NCBI RefSeq assembly: GCF_000966195.1
Contig: NZ_LAHL01000002.1
Span: 1 to 51,165 of the forward strand
Length of the DNA stretch: 51,165 bases
Direction: 5' to 3'
Origin: Domibacillus robiginosus
GTDB taxonomy: Bacteria > Bacillota > Bacilli > Bacillales > Domibacillaceae
Both the position numbers and the translations under genes were made by a program. The notes under the pieces are model-generated. The model saw only the letters and a program-made list of their open reading frames with translations. It ran no database searches and was not told the DNA's origin. Positions 41,488-51,165 of this stretch are shown here, piece after piece (positions within the stretch are counted from its first letter, which is position 1; every line of letters begins with the position of its first letter).

Positions 41488-43395
41488 ATGTCCGGAAAAG
41501 TGAGAGATTATTCTCAGCTTGCAAAAGATATTTTAGAAGCAGTTGGCGGAGAAGAAAATGTGATTGGAGCGACACGCTGTGCGACGCGGCTAAGACTCGT
41601 GCTGAAGCGGTCAGATCCAAAAGCAAAAGATAAAGTAGCCTCTATGCCAGGCGTTATTACCGTAGTGGAAAACGGCGGCCAGTTTCAGGTTGTGATTGGC
41701 CAGCACGTAGGAGAAGTGTACGAGAAGTTCGCTGGATTGGTAAATCTGCAGACAACCGATGATGTACAAAATGAAAACAAAGGCACGGTTGTAAACCGCA
41801 TTATTGCGACCATGTCGGCCGTGTTCGCGCCATTTATCTACGTTTTGGCCGCAGCGGGTATTTTGCAGGGTGCGCTCATCATTATAAATTTATTGTTTCC
41901 CAGCTTTGCCGAAACAGGGACTTATCAAGTATTTAGCTTTATTTCATGGGCACCATTTACGTTCCTGCCGATTTTTATCGCGATTACAGCAGCCAATCAT
42001 TTTAAAACCAATTTGTATATTGCCGTTGCCTGCTGTGCGGCATTGGTAAGCCCAACCTGGGCAGAAATCGCAGCTCAAATCTCAGAAGGAAACGGCATGG
42101 ATTTCTTAGGGCTTGCATTATCACCAACGACTTATACGTCGTCTGTACTGCCGCCGCTGTTTTTAGTATGGATTTTGTCTTATCTTGAAAGATTTTTAAA
42201 CAAAAACATCAACGAAGTTGTCCGGCCGCTTCTTGTTCCATTCTTATCTTTAGTGATTATGGTACCGCTGACAATTCTATTGATCGGCCCTGTTACAACA
42301 GCGGGTGCGACTGGAATTGCGAATGGATACAACTTCTTAGCTGAAAATGTACCGGCTCTAGCAGGCGCCATCATCGGCGGATTCTGGCAGGTGATCGTGA
42401 TCTTCGGCGTTCATTGGGGCATTACGCCAATGGTACTGGCAAACTATGATTTATACGGCCGTGATTCGTTCCAGGCATACCAAACGATCGCCGTTATTGC
42501 ACAGGTTGGTGCAGTACTGGGTGTCATCTTAAAAGCAAAAAGCCAGGAAACACGCAAAGTCAGCATTTCAGCTGGTGTAACAGGGCTATTTGGTATTACA
42601 GAGCCAGCCATTTACGGGGTAACATTACGATTTAAAAAGCCTTTTATTTTCGGATGTATTTCCGGTGCAATCGGTGCGGTTGCCGCAAGTTTCTTTAATC
42701 CCTATTACTTTGCTTATGCAGGACTTCCAGGACCGCTTACGCTTGTAAACGGAATCAATTCAGAGTACCCAATGTCTATCTGGGGGATTTTACTCGGTGC
42801 TGCAATTGCGATCGTACTTCCGATCGTATTGGTTCAAATCTTTGGCTACGGTGAAGATACAGCCAAGCAAGCAGACAATGCACCTGCAGCTGAAGGTGGA
42901 CAACAAGAAGCTGCCGCACTATCAACGAATCCTGATAACAATGAAGAAGCCATATACGCTCCGTTTAACGGCAAAGTGATTCCGCTTTCTGAAGTGCCGG
43001 ATGAAGTGTTCAGCTCAGGCGCAATGGGAGAGGGGCTGGCGATTGAGCCAACAGACAACAAGCTACATGCTCCATTTGATGGAACGGTCGTGATGGTAGC
43101 CCCAACGAAGCATGCAATCGGTCTTCGTTCAGAATCAGGAGTGGAATTGCTTGTCCACATTGGACTTGATACGGTTAACTTAAATGGGGAGCCGTTTGCG
43201 CTGAAGGTAGCTGATGGTGACAAATTCAAAAAAGGTGATACCTTAATTGAATTTGACCAAGACTTCATTCACAGCAAAGGACTGACAACGATCACACCGA
43301 TTATCATTACAAACTCAAGTGCGTATCAAGAAGTAATTGTTGAAAAAATTCAAACAAGTACATTAAGTGACAGACTGCTTACGGTCGTAAAATAA
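41488..43395 (+). CDS. bglP: PTS beta-glucoside-specific EIIBCA component
   Basis: A 635-residue membrane permease that imports and phosphorylates beta-glucosides. Domain order B-C-A: EIIB with phospho-Cys31 (IGATRCATRLRLVL), EIIC (about 105-455) with many TM helices and the GITEPAIYGVTL motif, a linker, then EIIA with active His near 557 (LLVHIGLDTV). RBS AAAGGAGGG. The leader is only about 40 nt and I see no RAT hairpin, so control is by repression rather than antitermination. The glycosidase gene starts 12 bp downstream. Confidence 0.94.
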   Translation: MSGKVRDYSQLAKDILEAVGGEENVIGATRCATRLRLVLKRSDPKAKDKVASMPGVITVVENGGQFQVVIGQHVGEVYEKFAGLVNLQTTDDVQNENKGTVVNRIIATMSAVFAPFIYVLAAAGILQGALIIINLLFPSFAETGTYQVFSFISWAPFTFLPIFIAITAANHFKTNLYIAVACCAALVSPTWAEIAAQISEGNGMDFLGLALSPTTYTSSVLPPLFLVWILSYLERFLNKNINEVVRPLLVPFLSLVIMVPLTILLIGPVTTAGATGIANGYNFLAENVPALAGAIIGGFWQVIVIFGVHWGITPMVLANYDLYGRDSFQAYQTIAVIAQVGAVLGVILKAKSQETRKVSISAGVTGLFGITEPAIYGVTLRFKKPFIFGCISGAIGAVAASFFNPYYFAYAGLPGPLTLVNGINSEYPMSIWGILLGAAIAIVLPIVLVQIFGYGEDTAKQADNAPAAEGGQQEAAALSTNPDNNEEAIYAPFNGKVIPLSEVPDEVFSSGAMGEGLAIEPTDNKLHAPFDGTVVMVAPTKHAIGLRSESGVELLVHIGLDTVNLNGEPFALKVADGDKFKKGDTLIEFDQDFIHSKGLTTITPIIITNSSAYQEVIVEKIQTSTLSDRLLTVVK

Positions 43396-44871
<1,476 letters not shown>

Positions 44872-44893
44872 TGGCCAGGAAAAGAGATGAATG

Positions 44894-45148
44894 ATGAGTC
44901 TTTTCACAATCATTGGTATTTTAGGCGCCAGCCTGACCACTTTATCTTTCTTGCCTCAAACGCTTAAAACACTCAAAGAAAAAAATACAGAAGGCATTTC
45001 CCTTCTGATGTACAGTATGTTTGCGGCGGGACTGGCTCTTTGGGTTGTGTACGGGATTTTTACGAACGATCTGCCAATTATACTGGCCAATTCGATTACC
45101 CTGTTTTTTGCGCTAATTATTCTTGGATTAAAAGTAAAGTATAATTAA
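44894..45148 (+). CDS. SemiSWEET-type sugar transporter
   Basis: An 84-residue, three-TM protein of the MtN3/PQ-loop family. Conserved PQ in SFLPQTLKTLKEKNTEGISL, then YSMFAAGLALWVVYGI and LPIILANSITLFFAL. SemiSWEETs dimerise to form a facilitated sugar pore. ATG 44894 (or 44891) lies about 20 bp after the 6-phospho-beta-glucosidase gene, so it is cotranscribed with the beta-glucoside PTS. It may let free glucose or the aglycone sugar leave or enter; an unusual partner for a PTS. Confidence 0.88.
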   Translation: MSLFTIIGILGASLTTLSFLPQTLKTLKEKNTEGISLLMYSMFAAGLALWVVYGIFTNDLPIILANSITLFFALIILGLKVKYN

Positions 45149-45153
45149 TAAAA

Positions 45154-45185
45154 AGAAAGCTGGACAAAAGTCCAGCTTTCTTTAG
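45154..45185 (+). terminator. Terminator of bgl operon
   Basis: GAAAGCTGGAC-AAAA-GTCCAGCTTTC then TTT. A similar stem lies at 45467-45491. Confidence 0.85.
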
Positions 45186-45226
45186 TGTGTAGACAAAATC
45201 TTTCTTGATCAAAAAAAGAGCCGATA

Positions 45227-45321
45227 AGTGAAGCCTGCCGGACTTCGCACACCTTAGGGCAGTGCTGGATCTCCCGACTCACTGTACTTCCCGCAGGAGT
45301 CTACGTCCGGCAGGCTTTACT
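45227..45321. repeat. ~95-bp palindromic element (REP/MITE-like)
   Basis: AGTGAAGCCTGCCGGAC and GTCCGGCAGGCTTTACT form 17-bp arms with one mismatch. Inside, CAGTG/CACTG forms a smaller stem. GC-rich compared with its surroundings. The pattern (CCCGCAGGAGTCTACG) resembles dispersed intergenic repeats of Bacillaceae. Only one copy is in this window. Confidence 0.6.
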
Positions 45322-45466
45322 AAGTGGTATTGAAGATCAATCAGCCCGGGATTGGATACACATTTCCTCTTTTAAAAAATACGACCTTATTCGTTCTGTA
45401 TAATCTTGTTGACATCGATTTATCCTATTCATGTGACAGTTATCAACCATTTGTTTACAGTCTGAA

Positions 45467-45495
45467 GAAAGCTGGACAAACACCAGCTTCCTTTA
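45467..45495 (-). terminator. Terminator-like hairpin after MFS gene
   Basis: GAAAGCTGG / CCAGCTTCC, 50 bp past the MFS stop on the minus strand; a weak T tract. Confidence 0.5.
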
Positions 45496-45544
45496 TCATT
45501 TTCAAAGATTCATTCCACATTTCAACCTTGTCAAGCAGGGCATT

Positions 45545-46762
45545 TTAAGACATCTCATGTATTTCTTTTACACGCTTATCGCTAGGGAGAAGCCAGGTTA
45601 GCATGCCGAGTATCGGTAAAAAGCTGCAAAACAGCATGACGAATTGAAGGCTGTATACGTCAGCTAGCTTTCCAAAAACCACGGCACCGAGAGCTCCCAT
45701 GCCAAAAGCAAGGCCCACAATTAATCCTGAAACAAGACCAATTTTGCCGGGGAGCAGTTCTTGCGCATAAACAACTGTGACACTAAAGCTTGATTGGATA
45801 ATAAAGCCGATCAAAATCAGCAGTGGCGCAATGAATGCAATAGGTGCGTAGGGTAATAACAGGGTAAACGGCACCGCGCCGAGCATAGAAAAAAGCAAAA
45901 TATTTCGTTTCCCGAAACGATCGGCTAACGGGCCTCCAAAAAATGTGCCAAACACGCCCATACCCATAAATAAAAATACATACAGCTGTGCACTTTTTAT
46001 TGATAAATCGAATTTCTCAATTGCGTAAAACTGAAAAAAGTTTAAAATGCCTGCACCATACCATGAGCGAGCGAACACTAGAAAAATAAGAAGGCTAATG
46101 GCAAAAACAATTTCCCTGTTCATTTTAAGAGATCCAGAAGTTTGCTTCTTTTTTATTTGCTTGCGCAGGGCGATTTCTCCCTTGTACCACCTGGAAACGC
46201 TGTATAAAATAAAAACACCAAACCCCGCTAACAGAACAAACCAGATTGTCCCAAACTGACCAAGCCCGATAAAGATAAATGCGGTAAACAGCGGTGCCAT
46301 GGACTGGCCTGTATTGCCGCCCACCTGATAAATCGATTGTGCCAGACCTCTTTTTTGACCGGCAGCCATATACGCTACACGAGAGCCTTCAGGATGAAAA
46401 ATAGCTGACCCAAATCCAATAAACAGCACAGAAGCGATAACGAAATAAAAGTTTGGTGCGACTGCCAAACCAACCATGCCGATCATACTTAAGCACATAG
46501 AGATGGGCAGCAGAAAGGGAGAAGGACGTTTATCCGCGACTATTCCAAACACTGGCTGCATAATAGATGAGGTCATATTAAGTGCAAAAGCGATCCAGCC
46601 GATTTGTGTGTAGTTTAAATTCATCGACTTTTCAAGAATCGGAAAAAGTGCCGGTACAACAGACTGCATACAATCATTTAAAAAATGCCCTAAACTAATG
46701 ATAAAGAGAATACGGTACATGGTAACGGGCTGTACTTGCTGTGGTTTTGCTGCTGTGTGCAT
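45545..46762 (-). CDS. MFS exporter, fosmidomycin-resistance (FSR/YfnC) family
   Basis: A 405-residue, 12-TM major facilitator. It begins with MYRILFIISLGHFLNDCMQSVVPALFPIL, characteristic of the FSR family, and has the loop 2-3 motif GIVADKRPSP and the second-half FGGPLADRFGKRN. The family includes E. coli Fsr and B. subtilis YfnC; the native substrate is not known to me. RBS GGAAGGAA before the ATG. Monocistronic, convergent with the bgl operon. Confidence 0.88.
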   Translation of the reverse strand: MHTAAKPQQVQPVTMYRILFIISLGHFLNDCMQSVVPALFPILEKSMNLNYTQIGWIAFALNMTSSIMQPVFGIVADKRPSPFLLPISMCLSMIGMVGLAVAPNFYFVIASVLFIGFGSAIFHPEGSRVAYMAAGQKRGLAQSIYQVGGNTGQSMAPLFTAFIFIGLGQFGTIWFVLLAGFGVFILYSVSRWYKGEIALRKQIKKKQTSGSLKMNREIVFAISLLIFLVFARSWYGAGILNFFQFYAIEKFDLSIKSAQLYVFLFMGMGVFGTFFGGPLADRFGKRNILLFSMLGAVPFTLLLPYAPIAFIAPLLILIGFIIQSSFSVTVVYAQELLPGKIGLVSGLIVGLAFGMGALGAVVFGKLADVYSLQFVMLFCSFLPILGMLTWLLPSDKRVKEIHEMS

Positions 46763-47187
46763 ATGTATTCCTTCCTTTCACATAAAAATGACTTTAGGAG
46801 CAAGTAACGCTTGAGTATTGGCTGGACTTTAGCATAATGATGGCTCTCCGGGCAAACTATAAAAAAGAGCATTTAAATTTTATCACAGGGAAGTGTGAGT
46901 AAGTAAAAATATTAAAAATTATCTGGTTTTTGAAGACGCTGATAAAGCGGCTAAGAGTAAACAAAAGCGAAAGCAGCAACGAAAACAATTCAGTAGAATA
47001 TGAGAAATCGGAAAAAGGGATGGGCAGAATGATGAATCGTTTTTAACGTTTCAAAACCTGGTCAAAACTCTAACGATCAATATATGATAAAATAACAGCA
47101 ATAAGAAAAAATCCAGCGAAGACAGAGGGATAAAGAGAAAATGAAAAAACGATCAAGCATAAATGTACTAAAGGAAGCAGCCCGACT
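46763..47187. other. Intergenic region, nothing supported
   Basis: About 425 bp between divergent MFS and glutaredoxin-like genes. It should hold both promoters. No repeat or hairpin of note; short frames are not convincing. Confidence 0.4.
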
Positions 47188-47430
47188 ATGACAAAACAAG
47201 TAATCGTATATTCAATGGATGACTGTGTGGAGTGCGAATTTGTAAAGCGTGTGCTGACTGAAGAAAAAGTGCCGTTTGAAGTAAGAGATGTACGAGCAAG
47301 TGAGAAGTACCAGCAGGAAGTAGAAGGTTTCGGCTTTTTAGGCGTACCGGTGACCGTATGGGAAAACCGGGCTATCAAGGGTTTTACACCAGAATTGCAG
47401 GGAATTATAGATAGTGCCAAAAATGGTTAA
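47188..47430 (+). CDS. Glutaredoxin-like protein
   Basis: An 80-residue thioredoxin-fold protein with the redox pair Cys13-Val-Glu-Cys16 (YSMDDCVECEFVKRVL), the cis-Pro segment LGVPVTVW and the C-terminal GFTPEL typical of NrdH/glutaredoxin-type small thiol-disulfide carriers. RBS AAAGGAAG. No ribonucleotide reductase gene is adjacent, so an electron-donor role there is unproven. Confidence 0.85.
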   Translation: MTKQVIVYSMDDCVECEFVKRVLTEEKVPFEVRDVRASEKYQQEVEGFGFLGVPVTVWENRAIKGFTPELQGIIDSAKNG

Positions 47431-47440
47431 CAACTAGATG

Positions 47441-47485
47441 GTAGTAGAAAGCCCGGCTTATGAGAACAGGCGGGACTTTCTACTG
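47441..47485. terminator. Bidirectional terminator
   Basis: AGTAGAAAG-CCCG paired with CGGG-A-CTTTCTACT between convergent genes; loop about 16 nt. Confidence 0.65.
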
Positions 47486-47502
47486 AAGTTTGAAAAAATC
47501 TT

Positions 47503-48405
47503 TTACTGCTCTTTTTTCATCCGCTCTCGAAGGCCGGCTGAAACGCCAGTGCCGCGCTCCATCGGTTCATGAAGGGAGCCCGAGCTTGGAGGGGCAGGGG
47601 GAGCATCCTGAATCACTTTATTTAAATACCTGGCATTCAGTGTTTCAGTCAGCTCCGGCATAAGGTTGCTTGAAACCGAAGAGCCTTTTGTTTTCACACC
47701 CACTTCGACGCTTTCCTGCGGATTATCAAGTAAATCGACAATGGCATCTACCACATTTTCGGCATCGTCCATCGGCTTCATTTGCGCTCTATGCCCGGAG
47801 TAGTTCCCAGCATGATCAAACCAGGGTGTATCGGTCGCCCATGGATGGACCATACATACATGGATGTCCTCATAGTTTTCGAGTTCCATTTCCTGATACA
47901 GACCCGCACTCAGGCCGGACACAGCATATTTTGTTGCCGTATAGGCTGTGTAGTACGGAAAAGCGATTTTACTTGCGATGGAGCCCATGTTAATCAGCGT
48001 GCCGGATTTTTGCTTTTTAAATTGGCGCAGGGCATAATGGCTCCCGTACATCGTGCCGAGTATATTCGTTTGCACAATACGCTGCAAGTCCTTGGTTGGA
48101 AGTTCTGTATAAGGGCCAATTAATCCGACGCCGGCCATGTTCATCCAGACATCAATACGGCCAAACTTCTCCATAGCCGTATCGAACAGTTTCTTTACAT
48201 CTTCTTCTTTTCCGATATCCATCCCGACAGCTGCTGCATTCGGACCGCATTCTTCCGCTAATTCTTCAAGAAGCTGCACACGGCGGGCACCCAGTACAAG
48301 GTTTGCCCCTTCGGAAGCAAGTCTGCGTGCAGTTCCCCTTCCAAGTCCGCTCGAAGCGCCAGCTATGACAACCGTTAATCCATTGCGAGATTTCTTATCT
48401 GCCAT
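47503..48405 (-). CDS. SDR-family oxidoreductase
   Basis: A 300-residue classical SDR. Cofactor motif AGASSGLGRG (about residues 15-24), NMAGVG near 90, the catalytic Ser in NMGSIASK and Tyr-x3-Lys in YTAYTATKYA. The C-terminal 60 residues (Pro/Ser/Gly-rich) extend beyond the fold. Start ATG 48405 follows GGGAGGAAT; the open frame back to 48513 lacks an RBS. A GGGTAA box with a poor -35 (GTTAGT, 13 bp away) upstream hints at sigma-B control but is weak. Substrate unknown. Confidence 0.86.
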   Translation of the reverse strand: MADKKSRNGLTVVIAGASSGLGRGTARRLASEGANLVLGARRVQLLEELAEECGPNAAAVGMDIGKEEDVKKLFDTAMEKFGRIDVWMNMAGVGLIGPYTELPTKDLQRIVQTNILGTMYGSHYALRQFKKQKSGTLINMGSIASKIAFPYYTAYTATKYAVSGLSAGLYQEMELENYEDIHVCMVHPWATDTPWFDHAGNYSGHRAQMKPMDDAENVVDAIVDLLDNPQESVEVGVKTKGSSVSSNLMPELTETLNARYLNKVIQDAPPAPPSSGSLHEPMERGTGVSAGLRERMKKEQ

Positions 48406-48549
48406 ATTCCATTCCTCCCTATATGTTTGAACCTCAATAGTTTTCGTTACCCGTTTAGTATTCAAACTAACATAACGATCAACCACGTTTTTGCCGTAAC
48501 CTGCTTTATTCAAGCAGAAGAGAAGAGAGAAGGAAGCATACGCAGGTAT

Positions 48550-49425
48550 TTAGATGGCATTGGAAGAAACAAGCTTCTTAGGAGGAGAAACCGGCTGAGT
48601 AAATCCTTCACCGAATACTTCCGTTGCCTCACATAAAATAATAAAAGCATGCGGATCAACATGTTGAACCAGAGCTTTTAATGTCGCGATTTTTGAAGGA
48701 GCCAGCACTGTCACCATCACGATTCTTTCGTTATTGGTGTAGCCGCCTGATCCAGAGAGCTTTGTTAATCCTCGATCTAATTCCGTTAAAATGGATTCGC
48801 TGATCTGCTTCTCAAATTCCATTGAAGAAATAATGTAAGCCACTTTAGAGTTTTTCTGTTGAACTCGCACTGCATAATCCATCGTTAACCGGGTGACAAA
48901 TGCGCCGACTAATGCATACAATGCTTTCTCCGGAGAAAAAACGATGCCTCCTGCAATCATAACCGCTGCATCCATCACCAAAATGGATGTGCTGTGTTTA
49001 ATTGCTTTTTTCTGGTGGAGAATTTGCGCAATCAGGGTAAACCCGCCTGTGTTTCCTTCTGCCCGAAAAACGACAGCCAGGCCAAACCCTACCCCTAATC
49101 CGCCGTAGATAGCGGCAAGCAGCGGGTCATGTGTAAGCGGAGGAATTTCTTTTGTGACATAAACGAAAAAAGGAATGAAAAGAGAACCGATAATATTCTT
49201 TAAGATGGTATGGACGCCTAAAAAACAGCTGCCGCCGATCAGCAGCACCAGTGTGGCTGCCCACAGAATAATAGCTGACGAAAGATGAAATATATCACCT
49301 AAAACAAGAGAGGCGCCGGTTAATCCGCCAGAAGCAATCTGGTTCGGACTTTGCAGTAAATTAAAACATAGGGCAATGATAAAAGTACCCAGGACTAAAA
49401 ATAAATATTGCTTGATTTGATACAA
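48550..49425 (-). CDS. YitT-family membrane protein (DUF161-DUF2179)
   Basis: A 291-residue protein. The N-terminal membrane part has about five TM helices with the conserved NQIASGGLTGASLVLG and GNTGGFTLIAQIL repeats. A C-terminal cytoplasmic DUF2179 domain (about 205-280; NNERIVMVTVLAPSKIATLK, then FIILCEATEVFGEGF) follows. Start is TTG 49425 with AGGAGAC 9 bp upstream. Function not established; some relatives affect sporulation or transport. Monocistronic and divergent from the TnpB-like gene. Confidence 0.88.
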   Translation of the reverse strand: MYQIKQYLFLVLGTFIIALCFNLLQSPNQIASGGLTGASLVLGDIFHLSSAIILWAATLVLLIGGSCFLGVHTILKNIIGSLFIPFFVYVTKEIPPLTHDPLLAAIYGGLGVGFGLAVVFRAEGNTGGFTLIAQILHQKKAIKHSTSILVMDAAVMIAGGIVFSPEKALYALVGAFVTRLTMDYAVRVQQKNSKVAYIISSMEFEKQISESILTELDRGLTKLSGSGGYTNNERIVMVTVLAPSKIATLKALVQHVDPHAFIILCEATEVFGEGFTQPVSPPKKLVSSNAI

Positions 49426-49783
49426 TGTAATTCGTCTCCTTTCACTCCGGTCATTATAGGGATAAATTCATTTTCATGCAATAAACTGCATAACCGCTTT
49501 ACTGTTTTGCCTCTTTGACGCTTTTTTGCTTTACCGAGTTAAATATGAAGAGCAGAACTTTGAACAAAAAATTAGCGCCACATTCCCCTTCAAAATCTCC
49601 GATTTAGTGGGGGTTAGGCGCTAAGGTCTTTATTCTTATTGTTCTTCTTTCTTTTTATTATACCGATTGCCACTCCCTACTTATCATCGTTTACACTGAT
49701 TCTCTTTTCGTTTTACAATTGATTTCCATTTTGATACGTTCTACCTATCATAAGGATTCGAAAATGGAAAGAAGGGTTTGATC
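49426..49783. other. Intergenic region with large hairpin
   Basis: About 360 bp between divergent yitT-like and tnpB-like genes. It contains the nested hairpin at 49572-49624. No gene. Confidence 0.5.
49572..49624. repeat. Nested hairpin upstream of TnpB-like gene
   Basis: Three stacked stems: TTAGCGCC/GGCGCTAA, CCCC/GGGG and AAATC/GATTT. It lies between divergent starts, so it is not a terminator for either gene. It could be a left-end structure of an IS200/IS605-type element or a guide-like or regulatory RNA. Confidence 0.65.
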
Positions 49784-51142
49784 ATGAAAGTTGCGAAGTC
49801 GCTGCAGCACAAAATTATAAACCAGACTGACATCTTCAATGCTACGCTGGATATTTACAATGATGCTTTGGCTTATGTGATTGAGGTCATTAACAAAGAA
49901 TTTAATGATACTGAACGACTAACAACAAAGTCGATTGTGCCTGCAGTAGAAAAACTGATTCACGCAACCAAATCAAACCCTCTTCCGAAATATAAAGAAT
50001 TTAACGAGCGTTTTTACAAGTTTCCTTCTTACTTCCGCAGAAGTGCCATTGCTTCTGCTTTTGGCAAAGTAAAAAGCTTCCGCTCCAACTATCAAAATTG
50101 GGAAAAAGAGCAGAAATACGCTCTTTCCGAAGGAAAAAAATTCAGGAAACAGCCTCCCCGCCTGCAGGCGGAGCATAAAGAATTTCCTGTTTTTTATCGA
50201 GGGAACATGTTCAACAGAACATCTGATACGACTGCACAAATCAAGGTGTTCCATCAGAATGACTGGGTATGGACAGATATCGAATGTAAAGGGCAGAACC
50301 TTTATAAACGAGGTGTCTGGGAATGGAAAGAGAACAACCCTAAGCTGATTAAACGTGGAAAGAAATTCTTCCTTTCCATCAGCTATGAACATAAAGTTAC
50401 TTTAAACAAGACGCCTATTAACAAGCAAAAAGTGTGTGCAGTAGACCTTGGACTAACGAATTCTGCGGTTTGTTCCGTTATCGATGCAAAAGGCACTGTC
50501 TTAGGCCGGACATTTATTAACCAGCCTAAAGAAAAAGACCGGATGCAGACGTTAACGAACAAGCTGCGGAAAGCCCAGCGGGCAAGCGGCCGCATTCAGG
50601 CGCCGAACTTTTGGCGGCAGATCAATGGGTACCAGCAGCATATTGTCCGCCACACAAGCCATGAAATAATAAAATTTGCGGCCAAGCATGGCTGTGACGT
50701 CATCGTATTCGAATACCTGGGCAGAATGAAAACTTCAAAGGGATTCTATGGAGCCAGAAAACTTCGCTTCAAGCTTCACGGGTGGCGGAAAACAGGCATC
50801 CAGAACAAAGTGGAAGAAATGGCGCACTGCCTCGGCATGCGCATTTCCCGAGTCAATCCACTAAACACGAGCGCTCTGGCGTTCGATGGTTCTGGAAAAG
50901 TGGAACGGAATCCGAAAAAAGACCTTGCCACGTTTTCAACGGGCAAAGTCTATCATGCGGATTTATCCGCTTCTTATAATATCGGGGCCCGTTGTTTCAT
51001 TCGGGCTTTTCAAAAATCCATTTCGGAAACGAAATGGTTGTCTCTTCAGGCAAAAGTTCCTGATCTGGCAATAAGGACATCGCAGACCTTGTCTTCGTTC
51101 ATTAGTCTCCATCATGCACTCGAGCTTCCGCAGGAAGCTTAA
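49784..51142 (+). CDS. TnpB-like RuvC nuclease (IS200/IS605 OrfB), zinc finger lost
   Basis: A 452-residue TnpB-family protein. RuvC residues are intact: Asp in AVDLGLTNSAV, Glu in VIVFEYLGRM, Asp in YHADLSASYNIGAR. The segment that normally holds a CxxC...CxxC zinc finger reads NTSALAFDGSGKVERNPKKD then FSTGK, with no cysteines. TnpB proteins are RNA-guided DNA endonucleases. No TnpA is visible, and any 3' guide RNA would lie past the window end. ATG 49784 follows AGAAGGG; ATG 49778 is an alternative. The full-length frame argues for maintained function. Confidence 0.85.
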   Translation: MKVAKSLQHKIINQTDIFNATLDIYNDALAYVIEVINKEFNDTERLTTKSIVPAVEKLIHATKSNPLPKYKEFNERFYKFPSYFRRSAIASAFGKVKSFRSNYQNWEKEQKYALSEGKKFRKQPPRLQAEHKEFPVFYRGNMFNRTSDTTAQIKVFHQNDWVWTDIECKGQNLYKRGVWEWKENNPKLIKRGKKFFLSISYEHKVTLNKTPINKQKVCAVDLGLTNSAVCSVIDAKGTVLGRTFINQPKEKDRMQTLTNKLRKAQRASGRIQAPNFWRQINGYQQHIVRHTSHEIIKFAAKHGCDVIVFEYLGRMKTSKGFYGARKLRFKLHGWRKTGIQNKVEEMAHCLGMRISRVNPLNTSALAFDGSGKVERNPKKDLATFSTGKVYHADLSASYNIGARCFIRAFQKSISETKWLSLQAKVPDLAIRTSQTLSSFISLHHALELPQEA

Positions 51143-51165
51143 CCAGCTGATGTTGTACTGTATTC

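Larger units (their letters stand above)
45186..45544. other. Intergenic region with palindromic repeat element
   Basis: About 360 bp between convergent genes, holding the structured element at 45227-45321 and a second terminator-like hairpin at 45467-45491. The frame at 45324-45548 is not supported. Confidence 0.5.

Noticed and set aside
50782-51074. Two frames inside the TnpB-like gene
   Set aside because: Shadows of the long, motif-supported TnpB frame.

Overview
This looks like a chromosomal segment of a Bacillaceae member (Bacillota): AT-rich DNA, strong GGAGG-type ribosome binding sites, frequent TTG/GTG starts, intrinsic terminators after most genes, and Bacillus-type families (FabI, YfmQ-like, GSP39-like SDR, MocR, YitT, FSR/YfnC-type MFS, BglC-like GH1, RsbR-like STAS). 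Genus cannot be fixed from sequence alone.

Left flank (1-13880) is ordinary chromosome in short transcription units: a GAF-STAS stressosome-type protein; fabI with a FapR-like site; a LysR regulator divergent from a two-gene SMR exporter pair; a MocR regulator; a YfmQ-like protein; a [2Fe-2S] ferredoxin; a LysE/RhtB exporter divergent from an XRE-cupin regulator; a stress-type SDR; sstT; an SH3b secreted protein; and a membrane-anchored protein.

Centre (13893-34753) is a composite genomic island at a tRNA-Val(GAC)-like sequence. The tRNA 3' half recurs four times (13924, 22121, 33802, 34714) and divides the island into three compartments. Compartment 1 has a tyrosine integrase whose N-terminus is cut off by an IS3-family element, two small DNA-binding proteins and a Gabija-type pair (OLD nuclease plus UvrD-like helicase). 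Compartment 2 has a WYL regulator and a seven-gene operon: two dynamin-like GTPases, a tail-anchored protein, a coiled-coil protein, a HerA/FtsK-type ATPase, a WHH-family nuclease toxin and a SUKH (SMI1/KNR4) immunity protein. It ends in helicase debris. Compartment 3 is under 1 kb, with a candidate structured small RNA and a MerR-like DNA-binding protein. Compartments 1 and 2 end in the same ~240-bp repeat carrying TGGTGCC motifs, also found beside the integrase, which suggests related elements stacked at one site.

Right flank (34760-51165) returns to chromosome: a tRNA-dihydrouridine synthase, small membrane proteins, a BglC-like glycosidase, endonuclease V, and a GntR-controlled beta-glucoside operon (PTS EIIBCA, 6-phospho-beta-glucosidase, SemiSWEET). 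Then come an MFS exporter, a glutaredoxin-like protein, an SDR, a YitT-family protein and a TnpB-like RuvC nuclease without the usual zinc-finger cysteines.

The best candidate for an undescribed system is the dynamin pair / HerA ATPase / WHH toxin-SUKH immunity operon at 23846-32999. The structured RNA at 33947-34060 and the TnpB with its upstream hairpin are secondary leads. All calls rest on reading motifs and base pairing by eye; no database search was run.
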